DNA of 64,000 nucleotides from positions 434,001-498,000 of the forward strand of contig NZ_CP071060.1 in NCBI RefSeq assembly GCF_017161445.1. The letters run 5' to 3'. This document shows positions 16,852 through 25,829 of the stretch, piece after piece. Positions within the stretch are counted from its first letter, which is position 1, and every line of letters begins with the position of its first letter. This DNA is from Niveibacterium microcysteis. Its GTDB lineage: Bacteria; Pseudomonadota; Gammaproteobacteria; Burkholderiales; Rhodocyclaceae. Position numbers and translations under genes: made by a program. The notes under the pieces are model-generated. The model searched no databases. It was not told the origin of the DNA and was given only the letters and a program-made list of their open reading frames with translations.

Positions 16852-17649
16852 CTACTTCCACTCATAGCCGGACTCGAGCGCGAAAGCGCTGAGTGCGTCA
16901 TCGAGCAATCTGGCGGGTATCCCTTTGGCATTGAGCTCCGAAAGGCGCGCGTCCATGTCCTTGAGAAGGCCGATGCAGGCAGATCTGCGGCTGAAGCCGA
17001 AGTGGATGCTGCCGCTGCTGATGGGCGGATCGATGCTGACCACGCGCGCTCCGGCTTTGCCAGCGGCACTGCGCAGGTAGGCGCGCCCGAGGTAGTCGCC
17101 GGAGACGAAGTAGTCGATGCGACCGAGTTTGAGTTTGCGGAAGTTCTCGATCATCGTCGGCGCAGTGTCAACCTTCAGGTTGTCCCGCATGTATTCGTCG
17201 AAGCCGTTGCCGAAGGCGTCGCCCAGGCTCACTCCGCCCTGGTAGCTCTTCAGGGTTTGCCAGTCTGCGTACTTGATCGGGCTGGTCTCCGGCACGAACA
17301 CCACGATCGGGTTGGCGAAGGCCGCCGTGCGCGTGAAACTCAGGTAGCGCTCGCGTTCAGGGGTGATGCGCAAACTCAGCAGGAGATCGATCTGGCCCGC
17401 TTCGGCCATGGCTTGCGAGCGTTTCCAGGGGAACATCATTGGCACCAGCGTGACGCCGGGCGGGGCCACCAGCTTGAGGAGCTCGACGCTGGCGCCGTTG
17501 TAGTCATCGCGCTCGCCGGGCCAACTGAAGGGTGGGTAGTTCGGGTTTGTTGCGTAGCGAAGCAGGGTACAGTCGGCGGCGGCCGGCATGGGGGGCAGCA
17601 GGAGCAGCGCTGCGGCGATCAGGACAAGAACTCTGCGCAGGAGGGTCAT
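16852..17649 (-). CDS. Periplasmic solute-binding-like protein (SBP family 3)
   Basis: A 265-residue secreted protein: signal peptide MTLLRRVLVLIAAALLLLPP ending near ADC, then an amino-acid-type substrate-binding fold. Indicators are YATNPNYPPFSWPG at the start of lobe 1, the GQIDLLLSLRITPERERYLSF segment and a second lobe from about residue 120. No permease or ATPase gene is adjacent. It may serve an unlinked transporter or act as a free-standing sensor/binding protein of the kind common near signalling genes. Confidence 0.75.
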   Translation of the reverse strand: MTLLRRVLVLIAAALLLLPPMPAAADCTLLRYATNPNYPPFSWPGERDDYNGASVELLKLVAPPGVTLVPMMFPWKRSQAMAEAGQIDLLLSLRITPERERYLSFTRTAAFANPIVVFVPETSPIKYADWQTLKSYQGGVSLGDAFGNGFDEYMRDNLKVDTAPTMIENFRKLKLGRIDYFVSGDYLGRAYLRSAAGKAGARVVSIDPPISSGSIHFGFSRRSACIGLLKDMDARLSELNAKGIPARLLDDALSAFALESGYEWK

Positions 17650-17796
17650 CGCACTTCAGGATGCTCGATGGAGGTAGCTGGTCGCCGCTACAACAGACGC
17701 TGCGGCGCCAGCCGGCATCGTATCCCTCAAGGCATGCCGGGTGGCGGGAATATTGTCCGCGCCGATCGCTCGACGCGGGCAGCGCCGCCTCGGGAA

Positions 17797-19035
17797 TCAG
17801 CGGCCGAGCTCCTTCAGGTAAGCGGCGCGTGCGGCGACCGCGGTGTCGGTGAAGTCGGAGAACAGACCGTCGATGCCGAGCCGGTAGTACTGCAGGTACT
17901 CGGCCTGCGGATCGCCCTTGTAGTCAAAGGCAAGCCGCCGTTTCTCGTTGCGGAAGGTGTAGGCGTGCACCATCAGGCCGGCCTTGTGCGCATCGGCAAT
18001 CAGCGTGGTCGGCGTCTGCGTGGTTGCATCGGCATAGTTGATCTTGCCGTCGCCGTTCATGTCCTTGACCGCGCCGTTCGCATCCAGCGTGCCCTTTACC
18101 GGCACGATGTAAGGCTTCCACGGGCCGATACCGTCGGCGTAGGTGGCGATCTCGGCGAGGCCGGCCGGCGTCACCATGTCCTTGAAGCCGCGCGGGTCGC
18201 CCGCCTTGGCCCAGTCGTAAGGCTTGTCGTAGGGCGCTGCATAGGTGAGCTGGCCGGTCTTCAGATCCACGTCGTCGGCGTCGATCAACTGGATCAGCTT
18301 GGTGTTGAGGCCGTTTTCCTTCATGTACTTGAGGCTGCCCGGCTCGAAGCTCTGCACATAGATCGGCGCCGTCTTGCTGTTCCATCCGGCGGCATTGATC
18401 ATCGAGATCAGCGTGCCCTCCAGCGGCAGGCCCAGGTCGCGGTGGTAGCTCGGGTTCTTCGTCTCGGGGTACACCGCAATCGTGCGGCCGAGCTTGGCGC
18501 TCTGCGCTTTCGCGAGGTCAATGATCTCCTTGAAGGTCGCGATCTTGTAGAGGCCGTTGTACTGCTGGGGGCGCTCGGCGTCGGTCGAGATGCCGCCCAG
18601 CGTCTTGATTTCCGCCAGGGTGAAGTCGCTGGCGAACCAGCCGGTCTGCACTTCGCCATCGACCGTGGTGGTCTTCTTCCGATCGGCGAACTCCGGGTGA
18701 CTGGCGACGTCGGTGCTGTAGGCGAGGTTGGGGTCGTGCCGCGCGATCAGTACGCCGTCCTTGGTCGACACCAGGTCGGGCTCGATCACGTCGGCGCCCA
18801 TGTCGATCGCCATCTGGTAGGCCTCCAGCGTCTCCTCGGGCAGATAGCCGGAAGCGCCGCGGTGGGCGACGACGATCGGTTGCGTGCCGCCGAGGGTGCG
18901 GAAGGCTTGCGGTGTCGGCGTGATGGCCGGCGAACTGTCGTCGCCACCACAGCCGCCAAGCGTGAGCATGCCCGCGATGGCGAGGGAAATGGCGAGGGTT
19001 TGATGGCGGGGGCGGTGCGAGGTGTGGGTGTGCAT
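17797..19035 (-). CDS. glpQ: Glycerophosphodiester phosphodiesterase, lipoprotein with EF-hand insert
   Basis: Periplasmic GlpQ-like enzyme that hydrolyses deacylated phospholipids to glycerol-3-phosphate and alcohol. 412 residues. Lipobox LGGC with Cys29; catalytic HR (His58-Arg59, AHRGASGYLPEET), IEPDLV with Glu85/Asp87, and His100 (ARHDPNL). It is longer than usual and carries an inserted calcium-binding loop DMNGDGKINYAD (325-336), a canonical EF-hand/dockerin-like 12-residue loop. Start at the ATG with AGGA 7 bases upstream; the upstream frame extension is non-coding. Divergent from thiL. Confidence 0.9.
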   Translation of the reverse strand: MHTHTSHRPRHQTLAISLAIAGMLTLGGCGGDDSSPAITPTPQAFRTLGGTQPIVVAHRGASGYLPEETLEAYQMAIDMGADVIEPDLVSTKDGVLIARHDPNLAYSTDVASHPEFADRKKTTTVDGEVQTGWFASDFTLAEIKTLGGISTDAERPQQYNGLYKIATFKEIIDLAKAQSAKLGRTIAVYPETKNPSYHRDLGLPLEGTLISMINAAGWNSKTAPIYVQSFEPGSLKYMKENGLNTKLIQLIDADDVDLKTGQLTYAAPYDKPYDWAKAGDPRGFKDMVTPAGLAEIATYADGIGPWKPYIVPVKGTLDANGAVKDMNGDGKINYADATTQTPTTLIADAHKAGLMVHAYTFRNEKRRLAFDYKGDPQAEYLQYYRLGIDGLFSDFTDTAVAARAAYLKELGR

Positions 19036-19222
19036 CGAAGGATCCTGTGGTCGGGTGGATCGCCCGAGCCTATGCAGTGCCGATGACGCGACCGTGAGCC
19101 TTTGATGGCAAACGCATGACAGGCCGCGTGGCGAGCGAGCGGCAGCGCCAACATCTGACGCGTACCCGGCTGCACAGGGGATAATCGCGCCTCGCGCTGC
19201 CACCGGACCTGCCCGTAGAACG

Positions 19223-20179
19223 ATGACTTCCGAATTCGACTTGATCGCCCGCCACTTCACCCGCCCCACGCGGCATACCGTGCTGGGGGTGGGCGACGAC
19301 TGCGCGATCGTGCAGCCGTCGGCTCGGCACGCACTGGTGGTGACGACCGACATGCTGGTTGCCGGCACGCATTTCCTGCCGGATACCGACGCCGAACGGT
19401 TGGGCTGGAAGACCGCGGCGGTGAACATTTCCGACCTCGCCGCGATGGGCGCGCAGCCGCGTTGGATCACGCTCGCCTTGTCGCTGCCCGCGGTCGACGA
19501 GCATTGGATCGCAGCGCTGGCGCGCGGCTTTGCCGAGTGCAGCGAGGCCTACGGCGTCGACTGGATCGGCGGCGACACGACCCGCGGCCCCTTGAACCTG
19601 TGCGCGACCGCGTTCGGTGAGGTCGAGGTGGGCGGTGCAATCCGCCGCAGTGGCGCCCACGCGGGCGACGACATCTGGGTTTCCGGCTGGCCGGGCTTGG
19701 CCGCGCTGGGCCTGCGCCATCTGCTCGACGGCACGCCGCTCGACGCCGACTGGCGCGACACCTGTGTCGAGGCGCTCGAACGGCCTCAGCCTCGCGTGGC
19801 GCTCGGTCTGGCGCTGCGTGGTGTGGCGAGGGCGATGCTGGATGTGTCGGACGGGCTTGCCGGCGACCTGGCGCACATCCTCGAACGTTCGGCCTGCGGC
19901 GCGGTGCTCGACGAGGCAGCGCTGCCGCTGGCGCACGCGCAGGCGGCCTGTGGCGATGCCGCGCTGGCGCAGCGCTGTGTGCTGGCCGGCGGCGACGACT
20001 ACGAACTGCTTTTCTGCGCCGCACCGGACAAACGCGACGCGATTACGGCCATCTCAAAACAGCTTGATCTGCCGCTGAGCCGTATCGGCACCTGCGTGGC
20101 CCCACCCGGCCTGCAACTGCGGCAGCGCGATGGCGCGATCGTGGCACTACCCCCGCGCGGTTTCGATCACTTCGCATGA
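19223..20179 (+). CDS. thiL: Thiamine-monophosphate kinase
   Basis: Phosphorylates thiamine monophosphate to the active pyrophosphate. The 318-residue protein has the AIR-synthase-like fold: GVGDDCAIV near residue 22, TTDMLVAGTHF, WKTAAVNISDLAAMGAQP and, in the C-terminal half, MLDVSDGLAGDL. First gene of a tightly packed plus-strand group; its stop overlaps the next start by 4 bases. Confidence 0.96.
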   Translation: MTSEFDLIARHFTRPTRHTVLGVGDDCAIVQPSARHALVVTTDMLVAGTHFLPDTDAERLGWKTAAVNISDLAAMGAQPRWITLALSLPAVDEHWIAALARGFAECSEAYGVDWIGGDTTRGPLNLCATAFGEVEVGGAIRRSGAHAGDDIWVSGWPGLAALGLRHLLDGTPLDADWRDTCVEALERPQPRVALGLALRGVARAMLDVSDGLAGDLAHILERSACGAVLDEAALPLAHAQAACGDAALAQRCVLAGGDDYELLFCAAPDKRDAITAISKQLDLPLSRIGTCVAPPGLQLRQRDGAIVALPPRGFDHFA

Positions 20180-21042
20180 ACCGCCCTGCACTGACGCTGA
20201 TCGGCACTGCCATGTGCTGGGCCGCAATCTGGTGGCCCTTCCGCTGGTTGCTGGAGCGCGGCCTCAGCAGCGCACAGGCCAACACCTTGGCGTTCGCCTT
20301 CGGCGCTGTTGGCGCGCTGATCTGGTCGCGCGGGCGCCTGCCAGCTTTCCTGCGCGATCCGCGGCTGCTCGTGATGGCGCTTGCCTCGGCGATCTGCAAC
20401 CTCGGCTATAACGCGGCCGCGACCCATGCACCGGTGATGAAAGTGGTGCTGCTGCTCTACACCGCACCGCTATGGACGGTGCCGCTCGCATGGTGGCTCT
20501 TGCACGAGCGTCCCGGTCTGCGCGGCTACGTTGCGCTGGCGCTGTGCAGCAGTGGCGCGCTGCTCATGCTGTGGCATCCCGCGCTGGGCTATCCATGGCC
20601 CGCCACGCCGTGGGAATGGGTGGCGCTGCTCGCCGGGCTCAGCCTCGCGGTCTACAACGTGCTGATCCGCGCGCTGCCCCATGGCGACGAGCGGCCGCGC
20701 GTGGCGCTGATCTTTCTTGTCGAGCTGGTGCTGGCAGCGGGCTGGCTGCTCGCCGAGGGCGAAATGCCGGCCTCGGATGCGGCGCCGCTTGGCATGGCGG
20801 CCTTCGTCGGCCTTGCGATGCTCGGCATCATCGTGGCGATGCAGTGGGGTTTGCAGCGCCTGCCCGCCAACCTGGCGGCGATGCTGATGAGTACCGAGCT
20901 GGTGTTCGCCGCGCTGTTCTCCTGGTGGTGGGCCGGCGAGGCGATGGGCGTTCGCGAAATCGCTGGCGCACTGCTGGTCGCAAGTGCTGCGCTGGTGTCC
21001 GCCTGGCAGCCGGCGCCCGCAGCCGTCAGCGATGCGGCCTGA
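20176..21042 (+). CDS. EamA/DMT-family membrane transporter
   Basis: A 288-residue protein with about ten hydrophobic segments in two EamA halves (the second starts near residue 150 at WVALLAGLSLAVYN). The drug/metabolite transporter superfamily exports or imports small metabolites, and the substrate cannot be read from sequence. Start overlaps thiL by 4 bases (ATGA). Confidence 0.85.
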   Translation: MNRPALTLIGTAMCWAAIWWPFRWLLERGLSSAQANTLAFAFGAVGALIWSRGRLPAFLRDPRLLVMALASAICNLGYNAAATHAPVMKVVLLLYTAPLWTVPLAWWLLHERPGLRGYVALALCSSGALLMLWHPALGYPWPATPWEWVALLAGLSLAVYNVLIRALPHGDERPRVALIFLVELVLAAGWLLAEGEMPASDAAPLGMAAFVGLAMLGIIVAMQWGLQRLPANLAAMLMSTELVFAALFSWWWAGEAMGVREIAGALLVASAALVSAWQPAPAAVSDAA

Positions 21043-21054
21043 TAGGATCGCGCC

Positions 21055-21543
21055 ATGAGCATCCGCCCCACAGTCCGTTTCCTGTTTGCGCATCCGGCGC
21101 ACTTTCTCGCGCTGGGCTTCGGGTCCGGCCTTGCCCCGAAGGCGCCCGGTACCTTCGGCACGCTTGCCGCATGGGCGCTGTATCCGATGCTGCGCGGGCT
21201 GTTCCACACCGAATGGAGCTTCCTGCTGTTTCTCGCTTGGTGCTTCGTGCTGGGGGCGTTTGCGATTGAAGTGACCGGCCGCAAGCTGGGTGAGATCGAC
21301 CACGGTGGCATCGTGTGGGACGAGTTCGTTGCGATGTGGCTGGTGCTGTTCTTCACCCCGGCGGGCCTGTTGTGGCAGCTGCTGGCCTTCGTCCTGTTTC
21401 GCGGCTTTGACATCGTCAAGCCGCCGCCGATCCGCCAGTGCGACGCGCGCTTCAAGCACGGCCTCGGCGTAATGTTCGACGATCTGCTGGCGGCCGGTTA
21501 TGCGCTACTGGTGCTGGCGATTCTGAAAAGGCTGATCGGCTGA
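21055..21543 (+). CDS. pgpA: Phosphatidylglycerophosphatase A
   Basis: Inner-membrane phosphatase that converts phosphatidylglycerol phosphate to phosphatidylglycerol. At 162 residues it shows the family features FGSGLAPKAPGTFGTLAA near residue 21, DHGGIVWDEFVAMW around residue 80, and DIVKPPPI followed by VMFDDLLAG. Its TGA overlaps the next ATG by one base (TGATG). Confidence 0.95.
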   Translation: MSIRPTVRFLFAHPAHFLALGFGSGLAPKAPGTFGTLAAWALYPMLRGLFHTEWSFLLFLAWCFVLGAFAIEVTGRKLGEIDHGGIVWDEFVAMWLVLFFTPAGLLWQLLAFVLFRGFDIVKPPPIRQCDARFKHGLGVMFDDLLAAGYALLVLAILKRLIG

Positions 21544-22037
21544 TGGAACACGAGCTCGAACGACTCTCGCAGGACGCCGGCGACTGGCTCGCCTCCCGCG
21601 GACACACGCTTGCAACCGCCGAGTCCTGCACCGGCGGGTGGATCGCAGAAGTGATCACCGCAACCTCGGGCAGCTCTGCATGGTTCGATCGCGGCTGGGT
21701 CACCTATTCCAACGACGCCAAGCAGGAGATGCTCGGCGTGCGTGCCGCGACGCTCGCCGAACACGGCGCCGTAAGCGAAGCGGTGGTGCGCGAGATGGCC
21801 GAAGGCGCGCTTGCCCGCTCGAACGCGAGTCACGCGATCGCGGTCTCCGGTGTCGCCGGCCCGACCGGCGGTTCGCCCGAGAAGCCAGTCGGCACCGTCT
21901 GGATCGCCTGGGCGAGTCGCGCAGGCATGACCCTTGCAGAACTGCACCGCTTCGACGGATCGCGCGAAGCGGTACGCCGCCAGACCGTGACGCGCGCGCT
22001 CGAGGCGCTGCCTCAGCTCCCATTGACCCGCACCTGA
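21543..22037 (+). CDS. pncC: Nicotinamide-nucleotide amidohydrolase (CinA C-terminal domain)
   Basis: Deamidates nicotinamide mononucleotide for NAD recycling. The 164-residue stand-alone CinA C-terminal domain has TAESCTGGWIAEVITATSGS, WVTYSNDAKQEMLGV and AVSGVAGPTGGSPEKPVGTVW. The start is the ATG overlapping the pgpA stop; a longer frame to 21438 lies within pgpA. Usual order pgpA-pncC supports the call. Confidence 0.95.
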   Translation: MEHELERLSQDAGDWLASRGHTLATAESCTGGWIAEVITATSGSSAWFDRGWVTYSNDAKQEMLGVRAATLAEHGAVSEAVVREMAEGALARSNASHAIAVSGVAGPTGGSPEKPVGTVWIAWASRAGMTLAELHRFDGSREAVRRQTVTRALEALPQLPLTRT

Positions 22038-22046
22038 ACCGACACG

Positions 22047-22535
22047 ATGAAGCTCGACATCTTCCGCGCCGACCTGCACCAACCCGAACACGCTGCCGCC
22101 ATGCTGCTGCTGCTGGACGCCTACGCCCACGACCCGGCCGGTGGTGGCGACGGGCTCAGCGATCAGGCCAAGGCACGCCTGCCGCGCGCGCTCGCCGATC
22201 GCCCCGGCGTTCATGTGTTGCTGGCCTATGTCGAAGAGCAGCCGGCTGGCCTGGCGATCTGCATGGAGGGCTTTTCAACCTTTGCGGCAGCGCCGCTGCT
22301 CAATGTGCACGACTTTGCCGTGCTCCCCGCGCACCGCGGCTGCGGGGTCGGGCGCGCGCTGATGCAGCAGGTGATCGCGCTGGCCCAGTCGCTGGATTGC
22401 TGCAAGGTGACGCTGGAGGTGCTCGAAGGCAATGCGCCAGCGCGTGCGCTGTATCAGGCCTGCGGCTTTGCCGATTATGCATTGGACCCGGCGTGGGGCA
22501 AGGCGATGTTCATGCAGCGCTGGCTGGGCGAATGA
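22047..22535 (+). CDS. GNAT-family N-acetyltransferase
   Basis: A 162-residue acetyltransferase. The acetyl-CoA pyrophosphate loop is seen as VLPAHRGCGVGRALMQQ (near residue 95), followed by EVLEGNAPARALYQACGF, the typical motif B region. Substrate unknown. It sits 9 bases after pncC and probably shares its transcript. Confidence 0.85.
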   Translation: MKLDIFRADLHQPEHAAAMLLLLDAYAHDPAGGGDGLSDQAKARLPRALADRPGVHVLLAYVEEQPAGLAICMEGFSTFAAAPLLNVHDFAVLPAHRGCGVGRALMQQVIALAQSLDCCKVTLEVLEGNAPARALYQACGFADYALDPAWGKAMFMQRWLGE

Positions 22536-22654
22536 GCGCTTGCTCAAGCCGGCGGCCACTCGCCCGTAAACCGGTCGTGAGGGCCGCGCGCAGGCCCGGA
22601 TGAACCGCCGGCATCGGGCTGGCGGCAAATCGTTCGCGCGAGAAGGGTGCATCA

Positions 22655-23707
22655 ATGCTTGACCTGCGTTCCCGGCCGACGGTGCTGATCGTCGATGATG
22701 CCGCCGACAACCTGGACCTGCTCTCCGCGGTGCTCAAGGATGAGTACCGCGTCAAGGTGGCCAACAGCGGCGAACGCGCGCTGCGGCAGATCTACTCGGA
22801 TGCACCGCCCGACCTGATCCTCCTCGACGTGATGATGCCCGGCATGAGTGGCCATGAAGTGTGCCGGCGCCTGAAGGCGAATCCGGACCGCCGCCGTATC
22901 CCGGTAATTTTCGTAACGGCGATGGACGCCGCCGAGGACGAGGAATTCGGGCTGTCGCTTGGCGCGGTCGACTACATCACCAAGCCGATCAGCCCTGCGA
23001 TCGTGCGCGCACGTGTGCGCACCCACCTCGCGTTGTATGACCAGACGCAGGAACTCGAGCGCATGGTGGCGCAGCGCACCGGTGAGCTGAGCGAATCGCG
23101 CCGCCAGTTGATCGGCTGCCTGGCTCGCGCGGCGGAATTCCGCGACAACGAGACCGGCAACCATGTGATGCGAATGAGCCAGAGTGCAAGGCTGATCGCG
23201 CTGGCCTACGGCCTCGGGCCGGCGACTGCTGAGTTGATCCTGATGGCGGCGCCGATGCACGACATCGGCAAGATCGGCATTCCGGACAACATCCTGCTCA
23301 AACCGGGTCCGCTGGATCCGCAGGAGTGGGCGACGATGAAGCTGCACGCCACGATCGGCGCCGAGATCATCGGCATTCACGACGACGACCTGCTGCGCGC
23401 GGCACGCTCGATTGCGCTATCGCACCACGAAAAATGGGATGGCAGCGGTTACCCGGCCGGGCTGGCGGGTGAAGCGATCCCGATTGAGGGGCGCGTGGTG
23501 GCGATCGCCGATGTGTTCGACGCGCTGATGTCGGTGCGGCCATACAAGCCGGCCATGTCCCTCGACGAGGCGCTGGCCTACATCCGTGGCCAGTCCGGGC
23601 GGCACTTCGACCCTGCCGTGGTGGCCGCTTTCGAAGCCTGCCTGCCCGATATCCTGGTGCTGCGCCGTCGCTATCTCGACGTTGGCGATACGCGCGCCGA
23701 GTTGTAA
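22655..23707 (+). CDS. Response regulator with HD-GYP c-di-GMP phosphodiesterase output
   Basis: A 350-residue cytoplasmic regulator. A receiver domain with phospho-acceptor Asp58 (LILLDVMMPG) and Lys110 (YITKP) is followed by a short coiled linker (TQELERMVAQRTGEL) and an HD-GYP domain: HDIGKIGIPD (His202-Asp203), HHEKWDGSGYP (GYP at 265-267) and ADVFDALMSVRPYKPA. It is expected to degrade cyclic di-GMP when phosphorylated. The partner kinase is not adjacent. It is separated by 119 bases from the upstream GNAT gene. Confidence 0.93.
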   Translation: MLDLRSRPTVLIVDDAADNLDLLSAVLKDEYRVKVANSGERALRQIYSDAPPDLILLDVMMPGMSGHEVCRRLKANPDRRRIPVIFVTAMDAAEDEEFGLSLGAVDYITKPISPAIVRARVRTHLALYDQTQELERMVAQRTGELSESRRQLIGCLARAAEFRDNETGNHVMRMSQSARLIALAYGLGPATAELILMAAPMHDIGKIGIPDNILLKPGPLDPQEWATMKLHATIGAEIIGIHDDDLLRAARSIALSHHEKWDGSGYPAGLAGEAIPIEGRVVAIADVFDALMSVRPYKPAMSLDEALAYIRGQSGRHFDPAVVAAFEACLPDILVLRRRYLDVGDTRAEL

Positions 23708-23722
23708 CGCCCGCGTTCGCGC

Positions 23723-23977
23723 CTACTTGAGGTTGTGCGCGGACATCAGCACGAGTTTGCCGGCGACGAAGTTCGCCTTCACATTGCGCGCTTCATCGCC
23801 CCAGGTGCAGGCGCGGATGCCCAGCGTTTCGTCGCAACTGCCGGCTGACCCGATCAGGGCTTCCACCTCTTGCTGTGTCATGCCGGTTTGCAGCTTCTGA
23901 TAGTTCTGCATCGTCAGCTTGCTGCAGCCGGCCAGCGTCAGCGCGATCAGTGCGCTGGTCCAGATTACGCGTCTCAT
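23723..23977 (-). CDS. Small SmpA/BamE-like lipoprotein
   Basis: An 84-residue lipoprotein: signal [18 protein letters not shown] with lipidated Cys18, then [25 protein letters not shown] and a short beta region with two Cys ([12 protein letters not shown]). This is the minimal SmpA/OmlA-like fold seen in DUF3862-type proteins; it may support outer-membrane processes. GGAGGT lies 7 bases before the ATG, and the start overlaps the ubiX stop by 4 bases. Confidence 0.75.
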   Translation of the reverse strand: MRRVIWTSALIALTLAGCSKLTMQNYQKLQTGMTQQEVEALIGSAGSCDETLGIRACTWGDEARNVKANFVAGKLVLMSAHNLK

Positions 23978-24594
23978 GCATCGACCTCCGGAGTCTCGCC
24001 CCAGCGGGCGATCAGCGTGTGGGGCACACCGAGCTGATCGAGGATTCGCGCGACGACAAAATCCACCATGTCCTGCACAGTCTGCGGATGCGTGTAGAAA
24101 CCGGGGCTGGGCGGCAGAATCACGACGCCCATGCGCGAGAGCTTCAGCATGTTTTCCAGATGCAGCGTGGAGAAGGGCGTCTCCCGTGGCACCAGTACCA
24201 GTGGGCGGCGCTCCTTCAGGCAAACGTCCGCGGCACGCTCGATCAGGTTGGACGACAGCCCTGCGGCGATCGAAGCCAGCGTGCCCATCGTGCAAGGGCA
24301 GATCACCATCGCGTCGGGCGGATTCGAGCCGGAGGCAAGCGGCGCGAACCATTCTTCGCGGCCATACACGGCAAGCAGCCCTTCGGCGGCACCGAAACGT
24401 TCGGCAAAGAGGGCCTGCACTTCGGCTGGCCGCGCTGGCAGCGCGAGATCCATCTCCTGGCGCGCGACGATCTGGGCGACCTGCGAGTACAGCAACTCGA
24501 CCTTCACGCCGGCCGCCAGCAGGCATTCGAGCAGGCGGATGCCGTAGGGCATGCCGGAGGCGCCGGTGAAGGCAAGGGCGATGCGGCGGGTCAT
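23974..24594 (-). CDS. ubiX: Flavin prenyltransferase UbiX
   Basis: Makes the prenylated FMN cofactor needed by UbiD-type decarboxylases in ubiquinone synthesis. 206 residues. FMN-binding [13 protein letters not shown] near the N-terminus, the [26 protein letters not shown] region and [18 protein letters not shown] are characteristic. ATG chosen with GGAG 8 bases upstream. Transcribed with the small lipoprotein gene downstream. Confidence 0.95.
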   Translation of the reverse strand: MTRRIALAFTGASGMPYGIRLLECLLAAGVKVELLYSQVAQIVARQEMDLALPARPAEVQALFAERFGAAEGLLAVYGREEWFAPLASGSNPPDAMVICPCTMGTLASIAAGLSSNLIERAADVCLKERRPLVLVPRETPFSTLHLENMLKLSRMGVVILPPSPGFYTHPQTVQDMVDFVVARILDQLGVPHTLIARWGETPEVDA

Positions 24595-24684
24595 CGGTTT
24601 ACTCCGTGAGCGAGCATCGCGCAATTGTACGTGGCCCTGCGGCCGTGGTGCCCGCGCGTCGGTGCGATCTCGCCGTGTTGCGGT

Positions 24685-24756
24685 TCAGCCTGCCTCGCCG
24701 AGGGCTGCAAGCGTCTCGACGAGAACCTCGGCCGCTGTGTGGAGGAAGGCGCGCAT
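24685..24756 (-). CDS. Possible 23-residue small protein
   Basis: ATG at 24756 is preceded by CAGGAG with 6-base spacing and opens a short frame to TGA. The peptide (MRAFLHTAAEVLVETLAALG plus three residues) reads as a single amphipathic or hydrophobic helix with regularly spaced Ala/Leu/Val and four acidic residues. It lies between ubiX and purU with no overlap with other genes. The evidence is only the ribosome site and helical pattern, so it may be chance or an upstream leader for ubiX. Confidence 0.35.
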   Translation of the reverse strand: MRAFLHTAAEVLVETLAALGEAG

Positions 24757-24873
24757 GTCGTGCTCCTGCTGGTCGTGTGTGATCGATGTGCCGAGTTTAG
24801 GTAGCCACGAGCGTTGAGGCCAATCGACTGTCTCGATGCCGTCGATAGATGGCGGCTATGCGGCATCCCCAAC

Positions 24874-24900
24874 AAAAAGGGCGCCCACTCGCGGGCGCCC
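24874..24900 (-). terminator. Rho-independent terminator after purU
   Basis: Read on the minus strand: GGGCGCCC, loop GCGAGT, GGGCGCCC, then TTTTT. It begins 22 bases beyond the purU stop codon. Confidence 0.85.
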
Positions 24901-24921
24901 TGATTGCGGACGGGGGCAGGT

Positions 24922-25782
24922 TCAGCGGAAGACGACCGTCTTGTTGCCATGCACCAGCACCCGGTCTTCCAAGTGGTAGCGCAGGCCGCGCGCGAGCACC
25001 GCCTTCTCGATGTCCTTGCCGTAGCGGACCATGTCTTCGACCGAGTCGGAGTGATCCACGCGGATCACGTCCTGATCGATGATCGGCCCCTGGTCCAGTT
25101 CTTCGGTGACGTAGTGGCAGGTCGCACCGATCAGCTTCACGCCGCGGGTGTGCGCCTGGTGATAGGGCTTGGCGCCGACGAAGCTGGGCAGGAAGCTGTG
25201 GTGGATGTTGATGATCTGGCCCGGATAGTCGCGGCACATCTCCGGCGGGATGATCTGCATGTAGCGCGCCAGCACCATCACATCACCACGCACCTCCTCG
25301 AAGATGCGGCGCACTTCCGCATAGGCGGCCGGCTTGTTGTCGGCATTGACCGGCACATGGTGGAACGGGATCCCATGCCACTCGACGAAGCCGCGGAAGG
25401 TGTCGTGGTTCGAGATCACGCAGGGGATCTCGATGTCCAGCTCCTTGCTCTGCCAACGGCCGATCAGGTCGTACAGGCAGTGCTCCTGCTTGCTCACCAT
25501 CAGCACGACGCGCTTCTTCACCGCGCTGTCGGTGATCTTCCAGTCCATGTCGAACTCGCGCGCAATCGGCGCGAAGCGCTCGCGCAACTCGGCCAGCAGG
25601 AAGGGCAGCGAATTGGCGCGGATCTCGATGCGCAGGAAATAGCGCTGCGCTTCGTGATCGGTGTGCATGTTGGATTCGAAGATCCAGCCGCCGTGCTCGG
25701 CAATGAAGCCGGTCACGCGAGCGACGATGCCGGCGCGGTCGGGGCACGAAGCGGTGAGGGTGTAGAAGCGTTGCGTGTGCAT
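24922..25782 (-). CDS. purU: Formyltetrahydrofolate deformylase
   Basis: Hydrolyses 10-formyl-THF to THF and formate, balancing one-carbon pools. 286 residues: an N-terminal ACT domain (FYTLTASCPDRAGIVARVTGF) and a C-terminal formyltransferase fold with NIHHSFLPSFVGAKPYHQA and ELDQGPIIDQD. The start is the ATG at MHTQRF, since the frame open further upstream runs through the thrH region in a non-coding register. A terminator follows. Confidence 0.95.
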   Translation of the reverse strand: MHTQRFYTLTASCPDRAGIVARVTGFIAEHGGWIFESNMHTDHEAQRYFLRIEIRANSLPFLLAELRERFAPIAREFDMDWKITDSAVKKRVVLMVSKQEHCLYDLIGRWQSKELDIEIPCVISNHDTFRGFVEWHGIPFHHVPVNADNKPAAYAEVRRIFEEVRGDVMVLARYMQIIPPEMCRDYPGQIINIHHSFLPSFVGAKPYHQAHTRGVKLIGATCHYVTEELDQGPIIDQDVIRVDHSDSVEDMVRYGKDIEKAVLARGLRYHLEDRVLVHGNKTVVFR

Positions 25783-25829
25783 GGGGGGATGCGTCCAGAA
25801 GGGGCGCCGTCCGGCGCCCCGGGCAAGGC

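Larger units (their letters stand above)
24595..24921. other. 327-base interval between purU and ubiX: small frame plus terminator
   Basis: It holds the ubiX ribosome binding site, a 23-codon minus-strand reading frame with a strong Shine-Dalgarno (24685-24756), and the purU terminator (24874-24900). I see no other conserved gene; the remaining bases have no clear coding pattern in either direction. Confidence 0.5.

Noticed and set aside
25801..25820. GC-rich inverted repeat GGGGCGCCGTCCGGCGCCCC between thrH and purU
   Set aside because: It could be a terminator for thrH, but no T-run follows on the minus strand (TTCTGG). Such perfect GC repeats are common in this genome type, so I did not call it.
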